This document shows, piece by piece, positions 13,858 through 23,100 of a DNA stretch of 26,876 nt (position 1 is the first letter of the stretch; each line of letters starts with the position of its first letter). Source of the DNA: an uncultured Selenomonadaceae bacterium. Lineage in GTDB: Bacteria > Bacillota > Negativicutes > Selenomonadales > Selenomonadaceae. The position numbers and the translations under genes were made by a program. The DNA lies in assembly GCA_902782705.1 (NCBI GenBank), contig CACZOL010000178.1, forward strand, positions 1-26,876, read 5' to 3'. The notes beneath the pieces are model-generated. The model saw only the letters and a list, made by a program, of their open reading frames with translations, was not told where the DNA came from and did no database searches.

Positions 13858-14844
13858 ATGGAAAAGGGCGAAGATTTTTTCCTGCGGGACAATCAGACAA
13901 TCGAACAAAACGAGCAGCTTTCGGAAAAAAGCAAGCGGCGCCTGAACCGCGCCAAAGCCGAGAACACGGTCAAGGCTTACGATGCCGACTGGCGCGATTT
14001 CCTCGACTGGTGCAAGACGCATGAGAAAACGCCGCTGCCCGCCGAGCCGGAAACCATCGTGAACTATGTCAACGATCTCGCGGACAACGCGCGGGCGAAT
14101 ACGGTCGCGCGCCGCGTCACCGCGATTTCCGAGAATCATATCGCGGCAGGGCTCAGCGCCGAAAAGAATCCTGCCCATGACGGCATGGTGCGGGCGGCGG
14201 TGGCGGCGATCCGGCGCGAGAAGGGAACGTTCCAGCACGGGAAATCGCCGATCCTTTTGGAGACGCTTCCGCTTTTGGCAGACTGCTTCCAGGGGGACAG
14301 CCTGCCGACGCTTCGCGACCGCGCGCTGATCCTTTTGGGGTTCGCGGGCGCGTTTCGCCGTTCGGAGCTCGTCGCCGTCAATGTGGAGGATCTGACCTTT
14401 TCGCCGCAGGGACTCGTCGTTTTCATTCCGCGCGCGAAAGGCGACCAATTGGGGAAGGGGAGCAGCGTCGCGATTCCTTTCGCGCCGGACGCGTCGATCT
14501 GCGCCGCCCGCGCCGTGCGGGAATGGACGCGCCGCGCGGGGTTGAAGAGCGGGCCGCTTTTCCGCGCGTTCAAGAAGAACGGCGAGCTGCGCGACGGGCC
14601 GCTCTCCGATAAATCCGTCGCGCTGATCGTGAAGAAATATGCGCGCATGGCGGGCTTCGACGATTCTCAGTTCGCCGGGCACAGCCTTCGCCGCGGCTTC
14701 GCGACCAGCGCCGCCCAGCATGATATCGGCGTCCTCGATATCATGCGCCAAACCCGCCACAAATCCGAGAAGATGGTGCACCGGTATATCGAGCAGGGCA
14801 CGCTGTTCAAGGACAATCCGTTGGGGAAGATGTATAAGGACTGA
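13858..14844 (+). CDS. Orphan tyrosine recombinase/integrase
   Basis: This 328-residue protein is a complete tyrosine recombinase that cuts and rejoins DNA through a 3'-phosphotyrosine. The N-terminal SAM-like core-binding domain spans about residues 30-120 and the catalytic domain about 130-328. The catalytic set is intact: Arg167 (in AFRRSEL), Lys194 (PRAKGD), His275 and Arg278 (HSLR), His301 (RHKS) and Tyr310 (HRYIEQ). From memory it resembles a family of stand-alone integrases sharing GFAGAFRRSELV and the closing GTLFKDN-type tail, not XerC/XerD. The ATG at 13858 follows GGAGGA at 13849-13854. No excisionase, phage or cargo gene is adjacent, and a foldback element lies just upstream. Confidence 0.92.
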   Translation: MEKGEDFFLRDNQTIEQNEQLSEKSKRRLNRAKAENTVKAYDADWRDFLDWCKTHEKTPLPAEPETIVNYVNDLADNARANTVARRVTAISENHIAAGLSAEKNPAHDGMVRAAVAAIRREKGTFQHGKSPILLETLPLLADCFQGDSLPTLRDRALILLGFAGAFRRSELVAVNVEDLTFSPQGLVVFIPRAKGDQLGKGSSVAIPFAPDASICAARAVREWTRRAGLKSGPLFRAFKKNGELRDGPLSDKSVALIVKKYARMAGFDDSQFAGHSLRRGFATSAAQHDIGVLDIMRQTRHKSEKMVHRYIEQGTLFKDNPLGKMYKD

Positions 14845-14848
14845 CATG

Positions 14849-14876
14849 AAAAAGACGCCGTTGCCGGCGTCTTTTT
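14849..14876. terminator. Bidirectional terminator between recombinase and NlpC gene
   Basis: AAAAAGACGCCG (14849-14860) pairs with CGGCGTCTTTTT (14865-14876) around a four-base loop. Confidence 0.9.
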
Positions 14877-14885
14877 GTATGCGCG

Positions 14886-15773
14886 TTATTTTTTTACGAT
14901 GTGCTTGCCGCCGTACCAGCGGGGCTTCCAATAGCTGTCGTCGAGGCTGTCGACGCGGACGCCTTTGCTGGAGGAGACGTGAATGAACTGATTCTTGCCG
15001 AGATAGATGCCGCAATGCGACGCGCCTTTTTCGTAGGTCGAGAAGAAGACGAGGTCGCCGGGTTCAAGCTCGGCGCGTTTCTTGATGCGCTTGCCGAGTT
15101 TGTATTGCTCGTCGGCGGTGCGGGGAATCGCGAAGCCGTTTTGCTTGAATACATATTGGACGAAGCCGGAGCAGTCGAAGCCTTTCGGCGTCGTGCCGCC
15201 GAAGACGTAGCGCGTTCCCTTGTATTTCTTGGCCGTCTTGATGACGGAATCGACCTTTTTCTTCGGCAGGAACGGCGCGCTTTCAGGGACTTTCTCCGCC
15301 GCAGGCTCGGGCGTCTTGTCCGACGGTTTTGCCGTGGGCTTCTTGTCGGAAGGCTTTGCCGTAGGGGTTTTGTCCGTCGGATTTGCGGGAGGCGTTTTCG
15401 CAGGCGGTTTTACGTCGGGCGCTGATCGCGCGGACGGTTTTTCCTTTTCGGGCGGTTCCGATTCTTCCGCTGCGCGTGGTTTCACGGCGGCGCGCTCTTT
15501 GAGGGCACGCCATGTCTCGCGGTCTACCGTGCCGCTGGCGGTCAGTCCTTCGGCACGTTGGAACTCCAGCACTGCGCGCTGTGTCGCGTCGTCGAAGATC
15601 TCGCTGAGCTCGACGTCATAGCCAAGCCGGATAAGATTTTCCTGCAGGATACGGACGTCGTGTCCTTGCGCGCCCGGCTTCAGGAGGGGCGCAGCGAGAA
15701 CGGCGCCGGACAGAAGCAGCGTGAACACAAACGTCGTCAAGGCGGCGAGAAAAGAGTGTCGCTTTGCACGCAT
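14886..15773 (-). CDS. Secreted NlpC/P60 peptidoglycan hydrolase with PG-binding domain
   Basis: This 295-residue exported enzyme probably cuts peptide stems of peptidoglycan. In order: a signal peptide (1-27, cleavage likely after VLA), a peptidoglycan-binding type 1 domain (about 31-93), a Pro/Lys/Thr/Ser-rich linker (about 98-170) containing repeated TAKPSDK units at 138-153, and an NlpC/P60 domain (about 172-295). The papain-like catalytic residues are present: Cys201 in FDCSGF, His253 in SHCGIYLG and His265 in FIHVSS. The ATG at 15773 is preferred to upstream in-frame codons because the signal peptide starts there and AAAGGGG lies eight bases ahead. It is the last gene after ilvA and arsR on this strand. 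Confidence 0.93.
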   Translation of the reverse strand: MRAKRHSFLAALTTFVFTLLLSGAVLAAPLLKPGAQGHDVRILQENLIRLGYDVELSEIFDDATQRAVLEFQRAEGLTASGTVDRETWRALKERAAVKPRAAEESEPPEKEKPSARSAPDVKPPAKTPPANPTDKTPTAKPSDKKPTAKPSDKTPEPAAEKVPESAPFLPKKKVDSVIKTAKKYKGTRYVFGGTTPKGFDCSGFVQYVFKQNGFAIPRTADEQYKLGKRIKKRAELEPGDLVFFSTYEKGASHCGIYLGKNQFIHVSSSKGVRVDSLDDSYWKPRWYGGKHIVKK

Positions 15774-15787
15774 GAAGATCGCCCCTT

Positions 15788-16123
15788 TCAGCCGAGGGTC
15801 ACGTGATCGAGCCCCTGCCGCATCAGTTTGACGACATGGTCGTCGTCGAGGGAGTACCATGCTTCCTTTCCGTCTTTGCGGAATTTTACGAGGCGCGCGC
15901 TCCTGAGTACGCGGAGCTGGTGCGAGATGGCCGACTGGCCCATGGAGAGCGCTTCGGCGATGTCGCTGACGCGCATCTCGTCGGTGGTCAGAAGGGCGAG
16001 CAGCTTGATCCTCGTGGGGTCGCCGAGGACCTTGAAGACTTCGGCGAGACGGCTGCTCGTGACGTCGTCGAGCTCGGAGAGATTTTGAAGGCTGTGCGCG
16101 TCTTGCTGTGCTGCGGTTTCCAT
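15788..16123 (-). CDS. ArsR/SmtB-family transcriptional regulator
   Basis: This 111-residue winged-helix repressor has the DNA-recognition helix in SMGQSAISHQLRVLRSARLV (60-79). A C-terminal alpha-5 type zinc site is partly kept: Asp94, His96 and His107 match the spacing of CzrA Asp84, His86 and His97. The fourth ligand (His100 in CzrA, Glu120 in SmtB) corresponds to Leu110 here, one residue before the end. No ANCVC-type alpha-3 cysteines are present; the protein has no cysteine at all. Metal sensing is thus possible but altered. The ATG at 16123 has AAGGAAGGA upstream. The gene lies 18 bases after ilvA and 14 before the NlpC gene, suggesting one transcript. No metal transporter is nearby. 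Confidence 0.9.
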   Translation of the reverse strand: METAAQQDAHSLQNLSELDDVTSSRLAEVFKVLGDPTRIKLLALLTTDEMRVSDIAEALSMGQSAISHQLRVLRSARLVKFRKDGKEAWYSLDDDHVVKLMRQGLDHVTLG

Positions 16124-16141
16124 CGTTATGCAGTCCTTCCT

Positions 16142-17404
16142 TTAGTACACTCTCGAAACGTCGTATCCTTTTTTTTCGAGGGCGGCGATGATCTTGCGGA
16201 TATGTTCTTCACCGTGCGTTTCGCAGGTAACTTCGAGCTGCACTTTCTTGAAGCTGTCCGTGACGCCCGCCTGATTGTGTTCGAGCTTTATGACGTTCGC
16301 ATTGGTGTCGGCGAGGATCTTGGCGACGGCGAGGAGCTGGCCCGGTTTGTCCGGCAGCATCACGCCGAAGCAGAAGACGCGCCCGCGGTCGATCAATGCC
16401 TTGTCGATCAGCGCGGAGATGGTCGAAATGTCGATATTGCCGCCGCTGACGATGGCGACGACTTTCTTGTTCTTCATTTTCAGTTTCGGCAGCGCGGCGA
16501 GGGAAAGCACGCCTGCGCCCTCGGCGACGAGCTTGTGTTTCTCGATCAGGGAGAGCAGAGCGCTCATGATTTCCATTTCGGAGACCGTGATGATGCTGTC
16601 GAGGTATTTACGGCAGAACGCGTAGGTCAGCGTTCCCGGGGTCTTGACCGCGCAGCCGTCGGCGACCGTGTCGACGGCGGGGAGGGTGGTGACGCCGCCC
16701 GCCTTGAATGCGGCTTTCATGCAGGCCGCGCCCGCAGGCTCGACGCCGATGACTTTGACGTGCGGGTTGACGAGCTTCGCCGCCATCGCGACGCCGCTGG
16801 CGAATCCGCCGCCGCCGATCGGGACGAGGATCACGTCGACGTCTTTGCAGTCGTCGATGATCTCTTTTGCCGTCGTACCCTGTCCCAGGAGGACGTTTAA
16901 GTCGTTGAACGGGTGGATGTAAACATAGCCCTTTTCTTTTTGGAGTTCCAGAGATTTCGCGTAAGCGTCGTCGAAGGCGTCGCCGTGCAGCACGATTTCC
17001 GCGCCGTAAGCGCGCGTCGCTTCGACTTTCAGGATCGGCGTCGTCGCGGGCATACAGATGACGGCTTTGACGCCGAGTTTTTGCGAGGCGAACGCGACGC
17101 CCTGCGCGTGGTTGCCCGCCGAAGCGGTGATGACGCCTTTTGCCCGTTCCTCGTCCGAAAGCTGGCTGATGCGGTTATACGCGCCGCGAAGTTTGAAGGA
17201 GCCGGTGACTTGCAGGTTTTCCGGCTTCAAAAGAACGGTGTTGCCGCAGATGGAGGAAAAATATGGGCTTTCAATGAGCGGCGTCTTGGTCGTCACATTG
17301 TCAAGGTAATACGCCGCGCGGTAAATGTCGGCGATCGTCGTCTTTTCCATGATGGCGACGGCGTCTGCCGCGCCTTGCGTTTCAGGGGTTCGCTTTTCCT
17401 TCAT
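16142..17404 (-). CDS. ilvA: Threonine ammonia-lyase with C-terminal ACT domain
   Basis: This 420-residue PLP enzyme deaminates L-threonine to 2-oxobutyrate, the entry to isoleucine or to threonine catabolism. The PLP lysine is Lys71 in SFKLRGA; SAGNHAQG (95-102) and the phosphate loop GGGG (197-200) follow. The C-terminal 75 residues form a single ACT domain (starting near FCFGVMLPDKPGQL). This build, one ACT domain and about 400-420 residues, is that of the TdcB-like or short IlvA type, so it may be biosynthetic or catabolic; the symbol is provisional. The ATG at 17404 has AAAGGAAG upstream. It heads a probable operon with arsR and the NlpC hydrolase. No T-box leader was seen. Confidence 0.92.
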   Translation of the reverse strand: MKEKRTPETQGAADAVAIMEKTTIADIYRAAYYLDNVTTKTPLIESPYFSSICGNTVLLKPENLQVTGSFKLRGAYNRISQLSDEERAKGVITASAGNHAQGVAFASQKLGVKAVICMPATTPILKVEATRAYGAEIVLHGDAFDDAYAKSLELQKEKGYVYIHPFNDLNVLLGQGTTAKEIIDDCKDVDVILVPIGGGGFASGVAMAAKLVNPHVKVIGVEPAGAACMKAAFKAGGVTTLPAVDTVADGCAVKTPGTLTYAFCRKYLDSIITVSEMEIMSALLSLIEKHKLVAEGAGVLSLAALPKLKMKNKKVVAIVSGGNIDISTISALIDKALIDRGRVFCFGVMLPDKPGQLLAVAKILADTNANVIKLEHNQAGVTDSFKKVQLEVTCETHGEEHIRKIIAALEKKGYDVSRVY

Positions 17405-17489
17405 AGGTGATGCTTCCTTTCAATCTTAAGAATGTGTAAAGTTTAACCTAAATCGGAAAGTAATGCAAGAAAACGTCGACAGGAAATCT

Positions 17490-17518
17490 TTGACGGAAAG
17501 AAGGATTTTTTTTATAAA
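17490..17518 (+). promoter_or_regulatory. Promoter of the universal stress protein gene
   Basis: TTGACG (17490-17495), a 17-bp spacer ending in a T run, and TATAAA (17513-17518) give a strong sigma-70 type promoter 61 bases ahead of the ATG. Confidence 0.7.
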
Positions 17519-17579
17519 GGGCGAATATTTATATCGTTGAATACGAAAAAAGTCCTGAAAACGGAAGGAGAACAGGTCT

Positions 17580-17993
17580 ATGAAAAAGATATTGGTGCCG
17601 GTGGACGGCTCGGAAAGCTCGGAGCGTGCGCTGGAAAAAGCGATCGAATTGGCAACGGCGTTGAAATCCAAGCTGACATTTTTGTATGTGGCGAACGTCA
17701 ACCAGCTCGCGGTCAATTCCTGTTTGTCGTCTGAACTTTTGGAAGCGGTGAGCAAAGCGGGCGACGTGGTGCTTACGCATGCGGAGGAAATCGTGCCGGA
17801 GGGCGTGGAGTCGGAGCGCGTCATGGAGACGGGCTCGCCTGCGCCGGTGATCGTCGACGCGGCGGAGGACTGCGGCGCGGATCTCATCGTGATGGGCAGC
17901 CGCGGGCTCGGGCTCGTCAAAGGCGTGCTGCTTGGCAGCGTGAGCCAGTATGTCGTGGAAAATGCGAAATGCGCGGTCATGGTAGTGAAATAA
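17580..17993 (+). CDS. Universal stress protein, UspA family
   Basis: This 137-residue cytoplasmic protein is a single UspA domain. It has the ATP-binding pattern G-x2-G-x9-G-S: Gly106, Gly109, Gly119 and Ser120 in GSRGLGLVKGVLLGSV, so it should be of the ATP-binding class. The N-terminal ILVPVDGSESSERAL is typical. Such proteins respond to starvation, oxygen or other stress, but the exact role is unknown. The ATG at 17580 follows GGAAGGAGA at 17563-17571. The degenerate GGDEF gene starts 23 bases after its stop and is probably on the same transcript. Confidence 0.94.
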   Translation: MKKILVPVDGSESSERALEKAIELATALKSKLTFLYVANVNQLAVNSCLSSELLEAVSKAGDVVLTHAEEIVPEGVESERVMETGSPAPVIVDAAEDCGADLIVMGSRGLGLVKGVLLGSVSQYVVENAKCAVMVVK

Positions 17994-18016
17994 GCGGAAT
18001 TCAGGAGGACGAAGAG

Positions 18017-18814
18017 ATGGTCGGGCAAGGCGAGCTCATCGAGCTGTTGGCGCGGCGTGCACGCGTAATCGCGTGGATGTACGACGTGAAAACGGACTGC
18101 CTGTCATATTGTATGCCGCAGCAGGAACAAGGCTTCTTGCAGGAACGGGGGATCAAGGAATCCAAAACGGCGAAGGAATGGAATTTCCTATGGGAAGGAC
18201 CGCCGAAAGGCTGCGTCGACGCGCATGCGCCGGGACGGATGAACGGCGCGCTTTACCGGCTGACATATACGCGGCTGGGGAAGGACGGCGTCGTCGGCTT
18301 CGCAGAAGAGCTTTCGCCGGAAGACGGCGGAACGCCGCAGGGATTGCGCATCGACTTGAAGACGTTGGCGGCGCGGATCAACGCAGAGCTGGTGCTGCTC
18401 CGTGCCCGGGAAAAAGGCGTGTTGTTCGCGGCGGAAATTGACGGTTACGGAAAAGGCGAGCTGGCAAATGCAAGCCAGCAAGATAAGAGTTTCGGCGCTA
18501 TGGAAACGGCTCTCCGCGCAGAATTTCGCGACAGCGACATCTTGGGCGCGATCTCGGACGCGCGTTTCGTTGTCTTCTTCCGCGGGGCGCTTTCCATCGA
18601 CGTCGTAGAGCGTCGCGCGCAGCGTTTCCTGGATGAATTTGCCCGCCGCTCGCTGGATATGTCTCTTCCGGCGTCATGCAGCATCGGTATCGCCGTCGCG
18701 GGCGGAGAGCTGGACACGGCAGAAGCGCTGCTCGACGCTGCGGGAAAGGCGCTGGACGATGTCGTCGCACGCGGGGCAAACCACTATCGGATGTATGAGA
18801 GCGAGAAGTATTGA
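18017..18814 (+). CDS. Degenerate GGDEF-domain protein
   Basis: This 265-residue protein has an N-terminal region of about 105 residues of uncertain fold (perhaps PAS-like, WMYDVKTDCLSY at 20-31) and a C-terminal GGDEF-like domain (about 112-262). The domain is recognised by VLFAAEIDGYG (136-146) and CSIGIAVAGGELDTAEALLD (221-240). At the place of the GG(D/E)EF signature it reads SDARF (180-184), so diguanylate cyclase activity is not expected; a binding or structural role is more likely. There is no RxxD inhibitory site at the usual position. The ATG at 18017 follows AGGAGGA at 18003-18009. It lies downstream of the universal stress gene and is followed by a terminator. Confidence 0.72.
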   Translation: MVGQGELIELLARRARVIAWMYDVKTDCLSYCMPQQEQGFLQERGIKESKTAKEWNFLWEGPPKGCVDAHAPGRMNGALYRLTYTRLGKDGVVGFAEELSPEDGGTPQGLRIDLKTLAARINAELVLLRAREKGVLFAAEIDGYGKGELANASQQDKSFGAMETALRAEFRDSDILGAISDARFVVFFRGALSIDVVERRAQRFLDEFARRSLDMSLPASCSIGIAVAGGELDTAEALLDAAGKALDDVVARGANHYRMYESEKY

Positions 18815-18832
18815 TTCGTCTGAAATAAACAG

Positions 18833-18856
18833 AAGCCTCCGGCAGGAGGCTTTTTT
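18833..18856 (+). terminator. Terminator of the usp-GGDEF pair
   Basis: AAGCCTCC (18833-18840) and GGAGGCTT (18845-18852) form an 8-bp stem with loop GGCA, then a T run to 18856. Confidence 0.88.
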
Positions 18857-18880
18857 AAATTAGAATTTCATTAAACTTTC

Positions 18881-18886
18881 TATAAT
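18881..18886 (+). promoter_or_regulatory. -10 box of the RND efflux operon
   Basis: A perfect TATAAT lies 78 bases before the adaptor ATG. The best -35 (TTAGAA, 18860-18865) is 15 bp away, so the promoter may need an activator. Confidence 0.45.
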
Positions 18887-18964
18887 GTAAAGGAAAACAA
18901 AAGCTGACGTCGAAAAATATATCGCATCGAAGAATCAAGGAAGCAGGATTGAGAGGGAATATTT

Positions 18965-20104
18965 ATGAAGTCGGGCAAGACGCGCGTATTCTTGATTGTG
19001 GCAATCGTTCTGGTGGCGATTGTCGGTTTTCGCGTGATAAAGAACGTAATGGGGCGCAGTGAACAGGCGAGCAAGAGCCGGCAAGGAACGGTCGTCTCGG
19101 TGGTCGTCGAGCACCCGAAGCGGCAGACGGTCGTGCCGAAGATTCGTTTTTCCGGAACGCTGGATCCGGTTTGGCAGGCGGACGTCGCCGCAAAAGTGGA
19201 CGGGCGCATCGAGCGCGTGCTGGTCGCGGAAGGGCAGGCCGTCGCGGCCGGCGAGGATCTCGTCGTGCTGGAGCAGAAGGATATGTCGGCGGCGTATCTG
19301 ACAGCGGAAGGCGCGTATGTGGACGCGCAGACGAATCTTGAAAAGACTGCGCTCGACCTTGAACGCTATGAGAGATTGTTGGCGGACGGTGCGGTATCCC
19401 AAGAGTCCGTGGACAACCTGCGGTTTGCCCATGCGAATGCGGCGGCGAAGCTCGACGTGGCGAAGGGCGCGCTGGATGCGGCGCAGTCGAGGCTTGGCGG
19501 CACGACGGTATCTACGCCGCGGGCGGGTATTATCCAAAAGCGCTATTATCAAGAGGGCTATTATGCGAAAGTCGGTACCGCGCTCTTCAATATCGCGGAT
19601 ATTTCGACGCTGTTAGCCAAGATCGACGTGCCGGAAGGATACGTCGCCAGCGTCGCGCCGGGCGGAGCCGTGGATTTCACGATCCCGTCGATGGCGGGCG
19701 ACGACAAAACGGCGCGCGGCACCATCACGCGGGTCGCGCCGGTGGCGGACAGCGCTTCGCGCACTTTTGAGGCGGAAGTTTCCATCGACAATCGCGACGG
19801 GCGCCTCAAGGGCGGCGTTTACGCGGATGCCGTCATTACGACGAAAGCGAAACAAAACGTTTTGACTGTGCCGTTCTCGGCCATCGTCATGCGCGACGAC
19901 CAGCGGACGGTCTATGTCGTCGAGGATGATACGGCGGTGCGCCGCGTCGTTACGACGGGCTACATCGGCGACGACCTCGTCGAGATCCTCGACGGTATCA
20001 GCGAGAACGATTTCGTCATCGCGGGCGGGCAAAATAAGCTCCGCGACGGCAGCAAAGTGAAAGTAGTGGACCGCCTCGACGGGGAAGCGTCGGAGGAAAA
20101 ATAG
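18965..20104 (+). CDS. RND efflux periplasmic adaptor (membrane fusion protein)
   Basis: This 379-residue adaptor links an inner-membrane RND pump to an outer-membrane channel. It has one N-terminal membrane segment (about 7-29) with no lipobox cysteine. A split lipoyl domain follows, the first half near 70-105 (VAAKVDGRIERVLVAEGQAV), then an alpha-helical hairpin (about 108-175), the second lipoyl half (TPRAGIIQKRYYQEG), a beta-barrel (about 210-295) and a membrane-proximal domain. The helical hairpin is short. The ATG at 18965 has GAGAGGGA at 18951-18958. The pump gene starts 15 bases after its stop. Substrates are not predictable from this sequence. Confidence 0.93.
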   Translation: MKSGKTRVFLIVAIVLVAIVGFRVIKNVMGRSEQASKSRQGTVVSVVVEHPKRQTVVPKIRFSGTLDPVWQADVAAKVDGRIERVLVAEGQAVAAGEDLVVLEQKDMSAAYLTAEGAYVDAQTNLEKTALDLERYERLLADGAVSQESVDNLRFAHANAAAKLDVAKGALDAAQSRLGGTTVSTPRAGIIQKRYYQEGYYAKVGTALFNIADISTLLAKIDVPEGYVASVAPGGAVDFTIPSMAGDDKTARGTITRVAPVADSASRTFEAEVSIDNRDGRLKGGVYADAVITTKAKQNVLTVPFSAIVMRDDQRTVYVVEDDTAVRRVVTTGYIGDDLVEILDGISENDFVIAGGQNKLRDGSKVKVVDRLDGEASEEK

Positions 20105-20119
20105 TAAGGAAGAGCATTT

Positions 20120-23100
20120 ATGATTGAGACTTTTATCAAGCGGCCCGTATTCACGACGATGTTCATCCTCGTGCTGGTCGTTTTCGGCATACGTTCGTAT
20201 CCGGAGCTCGGCGTCGATCTGTATCCTGACGTCGATCTTCCGCTGGTCGGCGTTACCGTGACGTATGAGGGCACAGCGCCGGAAGAGATGGAAACGCTGA
20301 TCACGAAGCCCATTGAAAACCGCGTCAGCCAAGTGTCGGGTATCAAGACCATCACTTCGACGATTCGCGAGGGCTTTTCCCAGACAGTGCTGGAGTTTGA
20401 CATCGGCGTCGACCCGAAGGCGATGGCCAGCGAGGTGCGCGAGAAGGTTGCGACGGTGCGCCGCCGTTTGCCTGACGACATCGACGAGCCGACGGTGCAG
20501 AATTTTGATACGTCCTCCCAAGCGATCGCGGCGTATACCTTCGCTTCGGACGTACGGCCGCCGCAGGAGGTACGCCGTCTCGTCGACGATCTTGTCAAGG
20601 ACGAGCTGCAGCAGCTTGACGGTGTGGCGGAAGCGAGCGTCGTCGGCTCAAGCTCCCGCGCGATAAAGATCCATGTGTTGCCGGAAAAGCTGAAAGCTTA
20701 CGGCATTTCCGTTCAGACGGTATTGCAGCAAGTCAACGCGGCGAATTACAACACGCCGGGCGGCAAGATCCGAGACGGCCAGAATACCATCACCGTCCGT
20801 ACGGTGGGTAAATTTTACAGTATCGACGATTTCAAGCAGATCGTCGTCGCGAATCACAACGGCCGGCCGGTGATGCTGACCGACGTCGCCGATGTGGAAG
20901 ATACATGGGAGGACGAAGAGACGTATTCCCGTGCGAACGGGATTCCCTGCGTCGTCGTATTCGTCCGCAAACAGTCGCGCACGAATACCGTCGAGGTCGT
21001 GGACAGGGTGAACGCCGCGCTGAAGGAGCTGCAGGCGAACGACCTGCCTCCCGATATCCACGTCGAGATCACGCGCGACCAGTCGCGATATATCCGTGAA
21101 AACGTCGCCGACGTCTGGAATACGATCTTGTTCGGCGGCTTTTTGGCGCTGGCGATCACGTACCTCTTTTTGCAGGACCTTCGCGCGACCATTATCGGCG
21201 GCCTCGCGATCCCGACTTCGATCATCGCCACGTTCTATTTGATGCGGCTGATGGATTTCACGCTGAACAATATGTCGCTGATGGGCCTTTCCTTGGCGGT
21301 AGGCTTTCTGATCGATGACGCGATCGTGCTTGTCGAGAACGTATTCCGCCATATCGAGATGGGGAAGAAGCCGATGGCGGCGGCGGCGGACGCGACAAAA
21401 GAATTGGTGCTCGCGATCCTGGCGACGTCTATGTCCCTGATGGCGGTTTTCGTACCGATCGGCTCCATGGGCGAGGTCGTCGGCCAGTATTTCAAGCAGT
21501 TTGGTCTGACGGTTGCTTTTGCGCTGGCTTTCTCCACGATGTCCGCCTATACCTTGACGCCGATGGTGTCCGCGCACTGGCTGAAGGATCCGACAAAGAA
21601 GCAGGAAGGGTCCCTGCGTCCGCCGTTCATCCAGTGGCTGCTGGAGCGGTTTGAAGCGGGATTCGACTCTTTGCGGGAAGCGTATGACCAGTTGATGAAA
21701 TACGCCATCCGTCACCCGAAAAAATTCATCGCGGCGTCTTTCGCGACCTTGCTTTTGAATTTTGCGCTCTTTCCGTTCCTTGGAATCGAGCTGCAGCCGG
21801 TGTACGACTCCGGCGAGTTCAGTGTGAACGTGAAGGCGCCGCCGGGCACGAGCCTGGAGCGCATGGCGCGTCTCGTGCAGCCTTTGGAGCAGCATATTGC
21901 GTCCATGCCGGAAGTGCGTGTGGCGGCAACGCGTATCGGCGGCGTCCGCACGCCGGTCAATGAAGGCGGTATCGACGTGAAGCTGTATCCTGCAAGCGAG
22001 CGGAAACGCGGTATGCAGGAAATCATGCGCGAGCTTCGACGTGAATTTTCCAAAGTCGGAGAAATGCAGGTCTCTGTCGTCACGAATCAGGGCGGCGGCG
22101 GCGGACGCGGCGAGTCGAGGCCGGTGCAGATCGGTCTGCGCGGCAGCGATCTCGAATATTTGATGCATTATGCGAACGAGCTTGCCGATATGATTCGCGG
22201 CTTTCCGGGCGCGACGGACGTGGAAATCCAGGGAAATGACGCAGAGCCTGAAATCGTGATCCGTCTCGACCAGCTCAAAGCGAGCCGCGTCGGACTGGAC
22301 AATTCCGCCGTCGGCTCGGTGGTACAGTATGCGTTCCAGGGCAAGAGTACAAGGAATTCATACACCATCGGCAACAACGACTATGACATCATCCTTCAGG
22401 TGGAAAAGGCGAACCGCCGCACCGTCGACGATGTGAAGAATCTGCGCGTATCGACCTCCGGCGGAAACTTTATCCGTCTTGGCGACATCGCGGAAGTTAC
22501 GCTGGAATCCGGACCGACGCGCATCAACCGCGAGGGCAGGCAGCGGCAGATCGCCGTTTACGCCGATACGGTCGGCACGTCGCCCGGCGACCTCTTGCAG
22601 AAAATCCAGAGCGATTATATCCCGGCCCTCAATATGGACATCGGTTACCGCGCGAAAATGATCGGCCAGTCCGATATGATGAGCCGTATTTTCGGCGAGG
22701 TCGTGAAAGCGATCGTTTTGGCGATCGTGCTGATCTATATGGTGCTGGCCGCCGAGTTTGAGAGCTTGTCCCAGCCGTTCATCATCATGATGAGCCTGCC
22801 GTTTGCCATCATCGGCGCGGTGCTTGGCCTGCTTGTCGCGAACCAGACCGCGAACATGATGTCCGTCATCGGTTTTACCATGCTCTTGGGTCTCGTGACG
22901 AAAAACGCGATCTTGTTGATCGATTACGCGAATCAGGCGAGGGAACGCGGCGTGGGAATCCGCGACGCGATCTTGGAAGCATGTTCGCTGCGACTGCGTC
23001 CGATCCTGATGACGACGCTTTCGACGCTTCTCGGTATGCTGCCGGTGGCGCTCGGTATCGGCGAAGGCGCGGAGCTTCGCCAGTCGATGGGCGTCGTGCT

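Noticed and set aside
15297..15363. Tandem DNA repeats in the NlpC gene
   Set aside because: They encode the low-complexity Pro/Lys linker (TAKPSDK units) and are ordinary linker repeats, not a CRISPR or mobile repeat.
17405..17489. T-box or attenuator leader for ilvA
   Set aside because: The minus-strand leader shows no T-box sequence, terminator stem or regulatory codon run.
20648..22168. 506-codon open frame on the minus strand
   Set aside because: It is antisense to the RND pump, has a His/Arg-rich composition and no family signature.
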